Positions 34,506-46,511 are shown, counted from the first letter of the stretch. The stretch: DNA of 64,000 nt from Tragulus kanchil (GCA_022376925.1 JAIOJX010000002.1:38030501-38094500); one strand, 5' to 3'. Numbers and translations: made by a program. The notes: a model not told the origin generated them from the sequence alone.

Positions 34506-34678
34506 AACAAGTAGTTACTTTCTCTTAGACATATAGGCACTGATATCCTATTTTCCCCTCAAATCTCTTTGATTTTAAACTACCATATTTTATGACTGTT
34601 CAGATGAAGATTTAGGTCACTCTGAAATGCCTCTTCACTGACCCTGATGTGACATCAGAATTGTCAACATCTAGAATT

Positions 34679-35296
34679 TAGTGAATGTTCCGTAGATTGT
34701 TTTCCAGTTTGGGCTTTCCTTTTTTTTGAAACATACATCAAGATATCTGCTAGTTTCATACTGCTAAACTTTCATATAAACTGCTCAGACAAAAAATACC
34801 TTATTTGCTGGTACTGATGATTAATGTTCTATAACACTGAGAAAATTAAAAATACATAATTTGTCATGAATACTAATAGTGCATAATAGTCGATGAAGGG
34901 CATGACATGGTCAAGGACAGATCTTAATAGAGCTGCATCTTGATGAGCCCTGGTCCTCTTTTGTCTTCCTGTGCGTGGATTCATTAATACACCTCTAACA
35001 TATCATTAGGCTCACATTGAGAGGTTCTTACACATCAGGACTCTAATTTTAAATAAAAACCAGGTTAAGCCATGTCGTGTCTTCACCCAAGAAAGAACTA
35101 CTGAGGGAAACAAGCAGAATAAGTTCTCACTGTCTCACCATCTATGCGACCTGACCATCCCACTGGCCAGGCCCGCCCCTCTTCCTCTGTGGCTTCATTC
35201 CACAGACCTTCACCTTTGACAAGAATTGAGCACCTGGGCTCTGGGTGAATTCAAAGGACTGACCCTGAGCACCAGCCCTGAAGGACACTGGAGGGG
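34679..35296. other. Unassigned sequence
   Basis: AT-rich to about 35080. No gene or repeat family is recognised. Confidence 0.45.
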
Positions 35297-35389
35297 CAGC
35301 ATGAGTCACAGAGTCATCTCTGGGGAAGTGGAGAGGAGATTACCCCACCTCTCGGTGAGAAAAATAATCCTCATTATCAGCCTGATCAG

Positions 35390-35588
35390 GGAGCTCAATC
35401 AGTCCATCCTAAAAGATGTCAACCCTGAATATTCACTGGAAGGATTGGTGCTGAAGCTGAAGCTCCAATGCTTTGGCCACCTGATGTGAAGAGCCAACTC
35501 ACTGGAAAAGACCCTGATGCCGGGCAAGACTGAGGGCAGGAGGAGAAGGGGATGACAGAGGCTGAGATGGCTGGATGGCATCACTGGT
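35390..35588 (+). mobile_element. BovB 3' fragment
   Basis: 'caatcagtccatcctaaaag', 'ttcactggaaggattggtgc' and 'ctttggccacctgatgtgaa' match the last coding part of BovB ORF2. It is truncated at both ends and lies directly against an antisense SINE. Confidence 0.9.
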
Positions 35589-35599
35589 TCATGCACGCA

Positions 35600-35791
35600 T
35601 GCTAAATTGCTTCAGTCATGTCTGACTCTGTGCGACCCTAGGGACTACCGTCTCCAGACTCCTCTCTCCATGGCATTCTCTGGACAAAAATACTGGAGTG
35701 AGTTGTCATTTCCTCCTCCAGGGGATCTTCTGAATTAAAGTCTCCTGCATTAGTAGGTGGATTCTTTACCACTGAAGCACCTGGGAGGCCC
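35600..35791 (-). mobile_element. Bov-tA-type SINE, antisense
   Basis: The antisense body (ttgcttcagtcatgtctgac, aaaatactggagtgagttgt) and the head ending 'gaagcacctgggaggccc' are present. Confidence 0.9.
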
Positions 35792-36116
35792 AGGTATATA
35801 TAATACTTGGAGGTATAAAATAAGTAAATATTGGGGATGTAATATTCAGCATGATGACTATAGTTAGAATTACTGTGTGGCAAACTGACAGTTGCAAAGA
35901 GGGAAAATAACAGAAGTTCTCATATGGAAAAGACATTTTTTCATAACTCCATGAGGTGACGAGTGTTTACCAAACTTCTGTGGCCATCATTTTGGATTAT
36001 TATGTGTAAAGTCATATCGTCATGCCGTACACGTTAAACTTATACAGCACTGCTTGTTAATTCTATCTCAGTAAAGCTGGAGAAAAAGAAACTGTTTCAT
36101 TTTAAAAGTATTTTGG

Positions 36117-36415
36117 GGCTTCCCCTGGTGGTCCAGTGGGTAAGGACACCGCCTTGCAGTGCAAGGGGCGCCAGTTCGGTCCCTGGCCTGGGAAGATCCC
36201 ACGTGCTGCGGAGCGGCTGGACCGATGTGTCCAATTACTGAGCCGGAGCTCTGGAGCGCATGCGCCCAGAGCCGGTGCTCTGCGACAATGGAGGCCACCG
36301 CGATGGGAGGCCCACAGGAGCCAAAGAACAAAGATGGATGAAATAGAGAAAGACCAATAGAAGTGGCCCACCCGCTCCCCAACCCGACCTCTGCAAATAA
36401 ATAAAATAAATCTTT
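36117..36415 (+). mobile_element. CHR-type SINE
   Basis: The head 'ggcttcccctggtggtccag' and the body (gccagttcggtccctggcct, cacgtgctgcggagcggc, gcatgcgcccagagccggtg) are present. The left target site aaaagtattttgg is at 36104-36116. The matching right site is found only after the junction scramble (36477-36489). Confidence 0.92.
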
Positions 36416-36630
36416 AAATATTTTGGTTCCAGTTTCACACTGGGAATGTTCTTCTTGCCTGGTGATTCCACTTTTTAAAAGTATTTTGGTTCCAGTTTTT
36501 CACACTGGGAATGTTCTTCTAATGCCTGGAAGGAATGAGGCAGCATGAGTCACAGAGTCATCTCTGGGGAAGTGGAGGAGATTACCCACCTCTCGGTGAG
36601 AAAAATAATCCTCATTATCAGCCTGATCAG

Positions 36631-36829
36631 GGAGCTCAATCAGTCCATCCTAAAAGATGTCAACCCTGAATATTCACTGGAAGGATTGGTGCTGAAGCTG
36701 AAGCTCCAATGCTTTGGCCACCTGATGTGAAGAGCCAACTCACTGGAAAAGACCCTGATGCCGGGCAAGACTGAGGGCAGGAGGAGAAGGGGATGACAGA
36801 GGCTGAGATGGCTGGATGGCATCACTGGT
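36631..36829 (+). mobile_element. BovB 3' fragment, D10 second copy
   Basis: Duplicate of 35390-35588. Confidence 0.9.
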
Positions 36830-36840
36830 TCATGCACGCA

Positions 36841-37032
36841 TGCTAAATTGCTTCAGTCATGTCTGACTCTGTGCGACCCTAGGGACTACCGTCTCCAGAC
36901 TCCTCTCTCCATGGCATTCTCTGGGCAAAAATACTGGAGTGAGTTGTCATTTCCTCCTCCAGGGGATCTTCTGAATTAAAGTCTCCTGCATTAGTAGGTG
37001 GATTCTTTACCACTGAAGCACCTGGGAGGCCC
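36841..37032 (-). mobile_element. Bov-tA-type SINE, D10 second copy
   Basis: Duplicate of 35600-35791, with one base change (ctggacaaa versus ctgggcaaa). Confidence 0.9.
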
Positions 37033-37357
37033 AGGTATATATAATACTTGGAGGTATAAAATAAGTAAATATTGGGGATGTAATATTCAGCATGATGACT
37101 ATAGTTAGAATTACTGTGTGGCAAACTGACAGTTGCAAAGAGGGAAAATAACAGAAGTTCTCATATGGAAAAGACATTTTTTCATAACTCCATGAGGTGA
37201 CGAGTGTTTACCAAACTTCTGTGGCCATCATTTTGGATTATTATGTGTAAAGTCATATCGTCATGCCGTACACGTTAAACTTATACAGCACTGCTTGTTA
37301 ATTCTATCTCAGTAAAGCTGGAGAAAAAGAAACTGTTTCATTTTAAAAGTATTTTGG

Positions 37358-37677
37358 GGCTTCCCCTGGTGGTCCAGTGGGTAAGGACACCGCCTTGCAG
37401 TGCAAGGGGCGCCAGTTCGGTCCCTGGCCTGGGAAGATCCCACGTGCTGCGGAGCGGCTGGACCGATGTGTCCAATTACTGAGCCGGAGCTCTGGAGCGC
37501 ATGCGCCCAGAGCCGGTGCTCTGCGACAATGGAGGCCACCGCGATGGGAGGCCCACAGGAGCCAAAGAACAAAGATGGATGAAATAGAGAAAGACCAATA
37601 GAAGTGGCCCACCCGCTCCCCTCCCTCCCCAACCCGACCTCTGCCCAAAATAAATATAAATAAATCTTTTTTTAAAA
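37358..37677 (+). mobile_element. CHR-type SINE, D10 second copy, intact tail
   Basis: Duplicate of 36117-36415 but with the complete pyrimidine-rich stretch and A-rich tail. The target-site duplication aaaagtattttgg is intact at 37345-37357 and 37678-37690. Confidence 0.93.
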
Positions 37678-37742
37678 AAAAGTATTTTGGTTCCAGTTTT
37701 TCACACTGGGAATGTTCTTCTAATGCCTGGTGGCTTCCACTG

Positions 37743-38508
37743 TCTGTGCCCATTGAGTATCTGTGGTTTTGTTTTCTCTGCGGTTGTTCACCTCCTTCTG
37801 AGAACACAGAGGAGCCTCCAACTAGCTGCAGGCTCTCTGGGTGCCAGAAACGCACAGACCAGCAGGCAGCACTTGTTCCATCCTTTTTCACTCTTACACA
37901 TCCACCTTCCTCTTCCCTGGGCCTATTGACTGAGCTGAAGCTCTCGGGATTGACTCCTCTGGTCTACCGAGAGGGTAGGAAGAAAAGTCATCTGAAGAGG
38001 GGCCTCCACGTGCTTCCTCGGCCCATGTGTGAACCACGGGTTCCTCCTCAGTCCCCCTGCTGAATACTGGTGACATTTTCAGACTGGGTGAATATAAATT
38101 TTACAGTGATCCTCTCCAGTCAATACGTACCCCCAAATCTCCACTTAATTAACCTATTCCCTCCCTCAATAAATAAGCTGCTTTAATTGTAACTACTTAA
38201 GTGAGTGTAGATTATTTGCAGCTGCTAATAATCTAATGATGGAAATAACAGTTTCTTATCTCTATTAAAGTTCAGTGTCTGGATGAACAGGTCTTTGACC
38301 TAAGTGTATCTCCAGTAAAAGCTTTTTGGAGGATTTTCTCAGCACCATGAATCCAGAGAGGATGCTGTGAGGTCTGAGGTGAACCAAAGGAAGCAGATTA
38401 AACAGTCCCTATCCAGCATCTTATAAGGCTTGGTGGAATCTAATGTCTGTTGTCACTGCCAGAAGGACATTTTCCTGAAGAATCTTTAACGTTTTAAAAG
38501 AGAAAGAG
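37743..38508. other. Unassigned sequence
   Basis: No repeat family or gene is recognised. A 105-codon plus-strand frame at 37746-38063 has no familiar motif. Confidence 0.45.
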
Positions 38509-38640
38509 TTTGAGAATTCCCTGGCAATCCAATGGTTAGTACCCCATGCTTTCATTGCTGAAGGCATGGGTTCAATCCCTGGTCAGGGAACTAAGATTCC
38601 ACAAGGCACAGAGCATGGTCAAAGAAAAAATTAAAACAGA
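38509..38640 (+). mobile_element. Short tRNA-derived (CHR-1-like) SINE
   Basis: 'gagaattccctggcaatcca', 'gcatgggttcaatccctggt' and 'cagggaactaagattcca' are followed by an A-rich tail. This is the short CHR-1-like form. Confidence 0.85.
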
Positions 38641-38764
38641 AAAAGTTCTCCCCAGTATTTAGAAACACCCATGTTTGCTAGGTTTTAAGGTGGAAATACA
38701 TAATGACAGCTATTAATATTTAACCTGGAAAACATCACAAGAATGATGTAAACCTTTTTGATTG

Positions 38765-38975
38765 CTGTTGTTGAGTCGCTCAGTTGTTTCCAAGTCTTCT
38801 GGGACCTCATGGTCTACAGCCTGCCAGACTTCTCTGTCCATGGGATTTCCCAGGCAAGAATACTGGAGGGGGTTGCCATTTCCTTCTCCAGGGGATCTTC
38901 CCAACCACCCAGGACTGAACCCTCACCTCCTGCATTGTCAGGCAGATTCTTTACCACTGAGCCACGAGGAAGCCC
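38765..38975 (-). mobile_element. Bov-tA-type SINE, antisense
   Basis: It runs from 'gttgttgagtcgctcagttg' through 'ggcaagaatactggaggggg' to the antisense head 'gagccacgaggaagccc'. Confidence 0.91.
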
Positions 38976-39917
38976 AAATCTATTTTATACAACTTTCTCA
39001 AAATTTCATTTGTAAAAAGATCAAAAACAATGACATAAGCTGCTTAAAATATATTAAAATCTCTTAAGAATGATAGTAAGAACATCTCCTGAAACATCAC
39101 ACCCGAATTAGTAAACAGAATCAGACCCCCAGATTCAAACATGTGTGAAGGCCAGGACAGAAATGCTACCATCTTCCCTGCGTAGACAGGGAGAGGGATT
39201 CAGTCTTCTTTCCTGTCATTAAGAGCCCTAACTGCAATCAATGGGCCATATACTCTCTAATCTGTGCCTGGAGCTGTAAGAAATGTCAATAGAAACTGTG
39301 TTGGAAGATCAAGGGCAATGAGTTTATCAATGTATTTACCCTTCTTGGGAATACACTCTCATCAAAAGTACACTCTATGCCAACACATTTTGTTAGTTCC
39401 CAGTATCTTTGAATTGTCTGTATGTCTAATATCTTCATGGATTAACTAGGTTGGCTTTCCTTGTTCCATGGGGATCTGCCTAGACTCACCACAGCACTGA
39501 GCCTATCAGCTGGTGGCCCACGAAATCCTCGATCTGCCTGAGCCAAGGGCTTGATCTCCATTTCCAGGATCAGAAAGGTAACAGAACTGGATACTTAAAG
39601 TTCATTAAGATTTGACATAAACAAGTTTTTCAAAGAAGGGAAAACTGTTACAAACCTGAGTTTGCGGTCTTTGTCCTGGAACTCATGGTACACTCTCAGG
39701 GTTCACTGTGTGCAGTAAAGTATGAAGAAACGAGCGGTCCAACTGACCCACATCCCATGTGCGTTATTTTTATCATGAAAGTAGATACGTAACTATGAAA
39801 GCTGTTCTTCTCTTCGCAACAGTAATGCTAAATTCCTCCTAGTCTTTCTCCTGGAAGGTGAGTGCTGGTGTGTATGTTCTTTGAAGGCCCACAGGTCATA
39901 GAAAAGCCTTTGAATAT
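38976..39917. other. Unassigned sequence
   Basis: Nothing recognised. Open frames are no longer than about 61 codons. Confidence 0.5.
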
Positions 39918-40027
39918 TTTCTCCCACTAAGAGTCCAAAGCTTTAAGAAGTAACTGGCTCTTTGTCCCTTATATCTTCCCCTGGGAGAAAGATTATAAGG
40001 TGAAAGCTCCGAAAATGTCAGATTTTT

Positions 40028-40330
40028 TTTAATTGAGAATTATGTTCTAATATATATATTCTTAAATTTTGGCCTCTTTTTATTGGTTTTTTTATCTATT
40101 TATTTTCATCCATCTTTATTCTTTGGCCTGTGTGGGCCTCCCATTGCAGTGGCCTCTCTCCTTGCAGAGCACCGGCTCTGGGCGCACATGCTCCAGAGCA
40201 CTGGCTTGCGATTGGACACACTGATCCAACTGCTCCCCGGCATGTGGGATCTTCCCAGGCCAGGGATCGAACCAGTGCCCCTTACATGGCAAGGCGGACT
40301 CTTTACCCACTGGACCATCAGGGAAGCCCT
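40028..40330 (-). mobile_element. CHR-type SINE, antisense, with target-site duplication
   Basis: The antisense tail, the body (ggcctgtgtgggcctcccat, gggatcttcccaggccagg) and the head 'ggaccatcagggaagccc' are present. The flanks gaaaatgtcagattttt (40011-40027) and gaaaatgtcaaattttt (40331-40347) differ by one base. Confidence 0.92.
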
Positions 40331-40404
40331 GAAAATGTCAAATTTTTAATGCCGGTTCCAGTCTAAGTTTTTCTGTACCGTACTTGGACCAAGAATTATG
40401 TGTA

Positions 40405-40618
40405 AGTGGTGGCGCTAGTGGTAAAGAATCCACCTGCCAATGAAGGAGATGCAAGAGACACGGGTTTCATCCCTGGGTTGGCAAGATCCCCTGGAGGAGC
40501 AGAAGGCAACCCACTCCAGCATTCTTGCCTGGAGAATGAACAGAGGAGCCTGGTGGGCTACAGTACACAGGGCTGCACAGAATCAGACATGACAAAAGCA
40601 ACTCAGCATGCACGCACA
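40405..40618 (+). mobile_element. Bov-tA-type SINE, missing its first bases
   Basis: It starts within the tRNA head (ggtggcgctagtggtaaaga) and runs through 'cccactccagcattcttgcc' to 'agacatgacaaaagcaactc'. Confidence 0.9.
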
Positions 40619-41123
40619 CATGTTACACTTTACATGTGTTAAGAGCTTAGGAATCTAGATGACTGACCATTTCTTTATCATTGCTTGAAAACAAAACAAT
40701 TTTCACAGTCTGTGTGATTTTTTTTTCAATACTTCTATGTTTTGGAATATACTTCAAGAAAATAACATCATGGAGAGAATCATAGACACGAGTTCCATTG
40801 AACCATTAACCACAGTAATGAAAAACTGAAAGCAACTTAAATGTTCAATAATTACATTAATATTGTTGTTATTTTTATCTAAAGACCCAATTTTGTTTAG
40901 TGTTTTGACCGCCCTGCATGACACGTGGGCTCTCAGTTCTCCTGTGTGTGCCCCTGGCTCATCTGTGTCTGACTCTTGGGGGCACCTCGTCAAATTGGAG
41001 GGTAGAAAAATTGTTTCTCCCACTAAGAGTCCAAAGCTTTAAGAAGTAACTGGCTCTTTGTCCCTTATATCTTCCCCTGGGAGAAAGATTATAAGGTGAA
41101 AGCTCCGAAAATGTCAGATTTTT

Positions 41124-41425
41124 TTTAATTGAGAATTATGTTCTAATATATATATTCTTAAATTTTGGCCTCTTTTTATTGGTTTTTTTATCTATTTATT
41201 TTCATCCATCTTTATTCTTTGGCCTGTGTGGGCCTCCCATTGCAGTGGCCTCTCTCCTTGCAGAGCACCGGCTCTGGGCGCACATGCTCCAGAGCACTGG
41301 CTTGCGATTGGACACACTGATCCAACTGCTCCCCGGCATGTGGGATCTTCCCAGGCCAGGATCGAACCAGTGCCCCTTACATGGCAAGGCGGACTCTTTA
41401 CCCACTGGACCATCAGGGAAGCCCT
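41124..41425 (-). mobile_element. CHR-type SINE, D11 second copy
   Basis: Duplicate of 40028-40330 with a one-base deletion in a G-run. Confidence 0.92.
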
Positions 41426-41499
41426 GAAAATGTCAAATTTTTAATGCCGGTTCCAGTCTAAGTTTTTCTGTACCGTACTTGGACCAAGAATTATGTGTA

Positions 41500-41713
41500 A
41501 GTGGTGGCGCTAGTGGTAAAGAATCCACCTGCCAATGAAGGAGATGCAAGAGACACGGGTTTCATCCCTGGGTTGGCAAGATCCCCTGGAGGAGCAGAAG
41601 GCAACCCACTCCAGCATTCTTGCCTGGAGAATGAACAGAGGAGCCTGGTGGGCTACAGTACACAGGGCTGCACAGAATCAGACATGACAAAAGCAACTCA
41701 GCATGCACGCACA
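41500..41713 (+). mobile_element. Bov-tA-type SINE, D11 second copy
   Basis: Duplicate of 40405-40618. Confidence 0.9.
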
Positions 41714-42039
41714 CATGTTACACTTTACATGTGTTAAGAGCTTAGGAATCTAGATGACTGACCATTTCTTTATCATTGCTTGAAAACAAAACAATTTTCA
41801 CAGTCTGTGTGATTTTTTTTTCAATACTTCTATGTTTTGGAATATACTTCAAGAAAATAACATCATGGAGAGAATCATAGACACGAGTTCCATTGAACCA
41901 TTAACCACAGTAATGAAAAACTGAAAGCAACTTAAATGTTCAATAATTACATTAATATTGTTGTTATTTTTATCTAAAGACCCAATTTTGTTTAGTGTTT
42001 TGACCGCCCTGCATGACACGTGGGCTCTCAGTTCTCCTG

Positions 42040-42185
42040 TGTGTGCCCCTGGCTCATCTGTGTCTGACTCTTGTGCACCTCCATGGAGGGTAGCCCCCGC
42101 CAGCCTCCTCTGTTCATAGGATTCCTCAGACAAGAAAACTGGAGTAGGGGACGCTCATTCTTCTGGGGATCTTCCCGAACCCACA
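42040..42185 (-). mobile_element. Bov-tA-type SINE fragment at the D11/D12 boundary
   Basis: A diverged antisense BovA body: 'gtgtctgactcttgtgcac', 'cagcctcctctgttcatagg', 'caagaaaactggagtagggg' and 'tggggatcttcccgaaccc'. D12 copy 1 begins within it. Confidence 0.8.
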
Positions 42186-42817
42186 CACCTTGCACTGGAA
42201 GCATGAGCCGAAACCAATGGATTGCATGGGAAGTCTCCAGGAACTATGTGATGCTACATCTTATAGATTCATTCAATAACACATGTTGAAGAGGGATCAG
42301 AGAGAGGGAAAGCTATTATGGTATATGGGGAAAATTCAGGACAAAAATTTAATCCTAAACTTGATACATAGCTGATGTACATGTTTTTTTTAATTTTTGC
42401 CTCAACACAAGCTCTGTATAAAACATGCCATTTTTCTGTGAAGAAAAGATAAATGGTATAAAATGAACATCTTACTGGATTTCATGTCAGGTATTAAACC
42501 TCTAAGGAGATCCCTCTAAGCCACATAGTATCTATCATCTAGCTTTAAGCAGAGTTTAAACTATCAAAGCTACCACCTCATTAACCTCTGGCAAATCTGA
42601 CATCTAGGGTCCTCTTTCCTAAATACAGTTCATGTTGAAAGCACCTTATTCTGTTCATATTCCCTTAACCAGGCAATTTTCTAGCTAAGGTTAATTCAAA
42701 GCTACTTTTTTTATTATTGCAAGAGTGGAAAATATTTTCATCTAAGTAGATTCTGCTGCTGTAAGAAGACACGGGATAAAGATGGGCAAGGTGCCATCCT
42801 GTCAGGAGGGTGTGCGC

Positions 42818-42834
42818 GCGTGCGTGTGTGTGTG
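42818..42834. repeat. Alternating purine-pyrimidine GT/GC tract
   Basis: GTGCGCGCGTGCGTGTG-type alternation. The counterpart at about 43598-43626 is longer (gtgcgcacgcgtgcgtgtgt and on). Confidence 0.9.
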
Positions 42835-42980
42835 CCAAGTGCTCAGTCGTATCCAGCTATTTTCGACTTCATGGACTGTAGCCTGCCAGCCTCCTCTGTT
42901 CATAGGATTCCTCAGACAAGAAAACTGGAGTAGGGGACGCTCATTCTTCTGGGGATCTTCCCGAACCCACACACCTTGCA
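42834..42980 (-). mobile_element. Hybrid Bov-tA-type SINE spanning the D12 junction
   Basis: Its left part up to about 42886 matches the SINE at 43628 (cagtcgtatccagctatttt), and its right part matches the SINE at 42101 (cctcctctgttcataggatt). It is a chimera of two elements in register. Confidence 0.88.
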
Positions 42981-43627
42981 CTGGAAGCATGAGCCGAAAC
43001 CAATGGATTGCATGGGAAGTCTCCAGGAACTATGTGATGCTACATCTTATAGATTCATTCAATAACACATGTTGAAGAGGGATCAGAGAGAGGGAAAGCT
43101 ATTATGGTATATGGGGAAAATTCAGGACAAAAATTTAATCCTAAACTTGATACATAGCTGATGTACATGTTTTTTTTAATTTTTGCCTCAACACAAGCTC
43201 TGTATAAAACATGCCTTTTTTCTGTGAAGAAAAGATAAATGGTATAAAATGAACATCTTACTGGATTTCATGTCAGGTATTAAACCTCTAAGGAGATCCC
43301 TCTAAGCCACATAGTATCTATCATCTAGCTTTAAGCAGAGTTTAAACTATCAAAGCTACCACCTCATTAACCTCTGGCAAATCTGACATCTAGGGTCCTC
43401 TTTCCTAAATACAGTTCATGTTGAAAGCACCTTATTCTGTTCATATTCCCTTAACCAGGCAATTTTCTAGCTAAGGTTAATTCAAAGCTACTTTTTTTAT
43501 TATTGCAAGAGTGGAAAATATTTTCATCTAAGTAGATTCTGCTGCTGTAAGAAGACACGGGATAAAGATGGGCAAGGTGCCATCCTGTCAGGAGGGTGTG
43601 CGCACGCGTGCGTGTGTGTGTGTGCGC

Positions 43628-43830
43628 CCAAGTGCTCAGTCGTATCCAGCTATTTTCGACTCCATGGACTGTAGCCTGCCAGGCTCCTCTGTCCACGGGA
43701 TTCTCCAGGCAAAAATACTGGAGTGGGTAGCCATTTCCTTCTCCAGTGGATTTTCCTGACTCGGGGATCAAACCCCTGCTTCTAGCATTGGCAAGTGGAT
43801 TCTTTATCACTGAACCACAAGGGAAACCCT
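43628..43830 (-). mobile_element. Bov-tA-type SINE, antisense
   Basis: A complete antisense body and head run from 'cccaagtgctcagtcgtatc' to 'gaaccacaagggaaaccct'. Confidence 0.91.
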
Positions 43831-45791
43831 ATCAGCAAGCTTATAAGCCTTCATATTCTGACCCAACAATTATACTTCTGGAAATTTAAACAAAGAGATA
43901 TACACACACAAAATGACAAGATTCTTCATTCTATTTTGACAGTAACAATAGTGAACATATGAGGGAAATGGGCAAATAAATTACAGTATATTCTCTCACT
44001 GAATATTAATACAGCATTAAAATCATGGTTTTAAGAACCATTTAGTGATATGAGAAAATGCTCATCATGAAATATTAGATAAAAATATGATACAAAACCA
44101 TGTACAGCTTGATTCCAATTCTATGGGTCGATCAAACTGTCTTTGCAGTTCAACAAAAATACACAGTAATACTGACAGTGAGCAGAGGGCACAGAGTAAT
44201 TGAAACTTTCCTTTTTACACCTCTCTCAATTTTTATAAGACACACATGTTATTTTTATACTTACACGAAACAATATGCCGTTGGTTTTTAAGTGTACTCT
44301 AAATGATAATTTCCCATCTCCGCCATAGAGCTAGGTATCTGTGCTCAGAAAGGCAGCAGAATGCCTGCGTTTTGTGAGGCTTGCTCCCTGATCACTGTGT
44401 GATCCTGTCATTCACATGAAAAACAGGGGCCCGGCTTCGCTGCGTGACTGGCAGTTAGGTCTTTGCTTCAGAGGAAGCGGACGCTAGAAGGCCAGCTCAC
44501 ATCTTGCCATCTCCCTCAGCCTCAGCTTCCTTTACAGGCCAAGCTAAGGCCATGACAGTCACTTCTAAGTACATTTGTGAGTTTTACTTTGCGAGACAGA
44601 ACCGTAGGTGTCAATTCTAGATATACAGAGACAGTGTTAGTCTTGGTCCTCAAATATGAATATGTTCCTGGGTATATTGATAGGTGTTGACAGGCTATCT
44701 GATTGGATTTGGGTGTGTACTCTCAGAGCTTGAGAGATGGTATGGAAAGAAAAGACAGTCTCACACAGACAGAAAAACTCTGCATTACTATTATTAAACT
44801 TCCTTTAAATACTGAATGCAAGTCTAGTAATTACTAAATCAAACACTGTTATTTTCAACCAATTATTGGCAAAGCCCTTGCTCCTTAGAGAGGTGAAATG
44901 GAATGGAGAGGGAAATATTAACTATTTCACTTACTGACACAAACTCAGACAAGTGCAATTATTCCTTCTCCCTTCATCCACCTGCTCCTCCATTCTTTCA
45001 ATCGATGCGGTTTGGCACCAATGGTACACCAGACATTGGGGTGCGGGTTGTCTCTGAAAAACCCCGCGTCCTCTTGCCAGGGACCCCACCGCTTTGGGGA
45101 GTGTGGAACCACTCGGGCAGCTATGTCGTGTGATAAACGTACACAAGAGGTACTTACAATGAGCTGGGCAAGTCCAGAAGAAAAAAATATTTAATTCTCT
45201 GGTCACTGGATTTCCCAGCTACAGAGGAGTTTGTTGAGCAGGAAAAGGGGAGAGGGATAGAGCACAGAGAGCGTGTGGAGCAGACGGCTCAGCCTCAGAG
45301 ACCTGGAGACATGGGGTCTGCTCATGGAACAGAGGTGGTCAGGTACATAAGGGATGGGGGCCTGGGAGGGGCTGGGGAGCTGAACTGAGGAATGGGAGTT
45401 AGGGAGGATGCCGTGTGCCTTGCTAAGCATGACTGATATCTTCACAAAATGCACCCCGTCATCACTGCATGCTAGGATTCTGTTCTATCTCCATAGTTTG
45501 GAATAGCTAAATCTAACCCTCTATTAACAGCTTCTTCCCTCCCACTTTCTCCTTCAGCAACTCATACTGTATACGAAAACAGAGCGGCATCACTCTGCAA
45601 TAAACCTGCTGTGTTTAACTTATAAGCACAGATTTGCATGTAAACTGAACCAAAACAGGAAGGGAAAGAAATGGCAGAAAACGTGGCCTGAAGCTCCAGT
45701 TACTCAACGTGCTTGAGCACAGCTACAAAACATGCTTGCTAATGAAACTATAGCTCCGATGAAAGTCAAGACTCAGGTGTATAAACCAATG
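43831..45791. other. Unassigned single-copy sequence, about 2 kb
   Basis: The longest unduplicated, element-poor stretch. A weak MIR-like signal lies at about 44440-44560 (cttgccatctccctcagcct). No coding frame above about 91 codons and no recognised domain. Confidence 0.5.
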
Positions 45792-46511
45792 ACCATCAGC
45801 GAGTTACCCGTGAAAGGGTGTCTGGATCGTCTCAGGGCTGTGTGGCATAATTCAGGTCACACTGGTCCACATTTCCCGGATAGAAAAACAGAGGCTTCGT
45901 GCTAACCATCCAGGAACAGAGAGCTAGGTGTGGAATGCCCAGGGCTAGAGCCTCCGAGTGGTTTCCCTGTGCATGGGATTATTGCCTCTAAGGAGCCAGT
46001 GTGGGTTTTGCTAAGCAAGCCTCCCTAGACCCAGCACCACATGCTGAGATGCAAGGTGCTCATGAATCGCCCCATCAGACAGCCCTGCTTCTGCAGCAGG
46101 TTACAAAGAACTAGGCTCAAATACAACAGCGAGCTCTTTCCTATTTGCAGGCTGTGGACTGCTGCCCCACGACGGCCTCAACTAAGCTATAAATACTCCA
46201 AAAGGCAGAGCCTGTGGCAGCCTCTGGAAGGCTCTTTTCAGCTGGTGATCAAGATGAGAATGATCGTCCTGTTAGTTATCAAAACTGAGCCCTATGTCAC
46301 TGAGAAACCCTGAGGAACATGACATAATGTCTAAATTCAAACTGTCTCCATTCCAAAGGCTCCCCTTCATCCCCTCCAGACCCACTTCTTCCATCCTCCC
46401 TCTCTTTTCCCTTTTAGGTGTCAGTTAAGCTGGTTAAATGCAGTATCTCTATGACGCGGCCTTGGACCCCTGCCTCCCTGCCTCATCTCCTACTTTATAG
46501 TGTTTGTGTGC

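Larger units (their letters stand above)
32501..34678. repeat. Direct duplication D9, unit about 1.08 kb
   Basis: Copy 1 is 32501-33580 and copy 2 is 33592-34678, with 11 filler bases between. Differences are mainly in the TA/TG runs (33298-33360 versus 34388-34460), plus 'gtgacattag' versus 'gtgacatcag' and a few single bases. Each copy has an L1 end. The first 400 bases are unassigned. Confidence 0.97.
35297..37742. repeat. Direct duplication D10, unit about 1.2 kb, complex junction
   Basis: Copy 1 is about 35297-36472 and copy 2 about 36541-37742 (offset 1241-1244). Between them lies an extra partial copy of the unit's last about 55 bases (36473-36529) and about ten filler bases. Copy 2 has small deletions in its first 60 bases (gtggagaggagattacccc versus gtggaggagattaccc). 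The 3' end of copy 1 is shortened relative to copy 2. Confidence 0.95.
39918..42092. repeat. Direct duplication D11, unit about 1.09 kb
   Basis: Copy 1 is 39918-41006 and copy 2 is 41014-42092. The body differs by one base in a G-run (cagggatcg versus caggatcg). The last 30 bases align only with gaps ('cttggggcacctcgtcaaat' versus 'cttgtgcacctccat'). Confidence 0.96.
42101..43679. repeat. Direct duplication D12, 786-base unit, both ends in SINEs
   Basis: Copy 1 is 42101-42886 and copy 2 is 42887-43679. The left end lies in the antisense SINE at 42040-42185 and the right end in the antisense SINE at 43628-43830. The junction at 42887 fuses the two SINEs in register. It is the only unit clearly shorter than 0.97 kb. 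The GT/GC run differs between copies. Confidence 0.95.
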
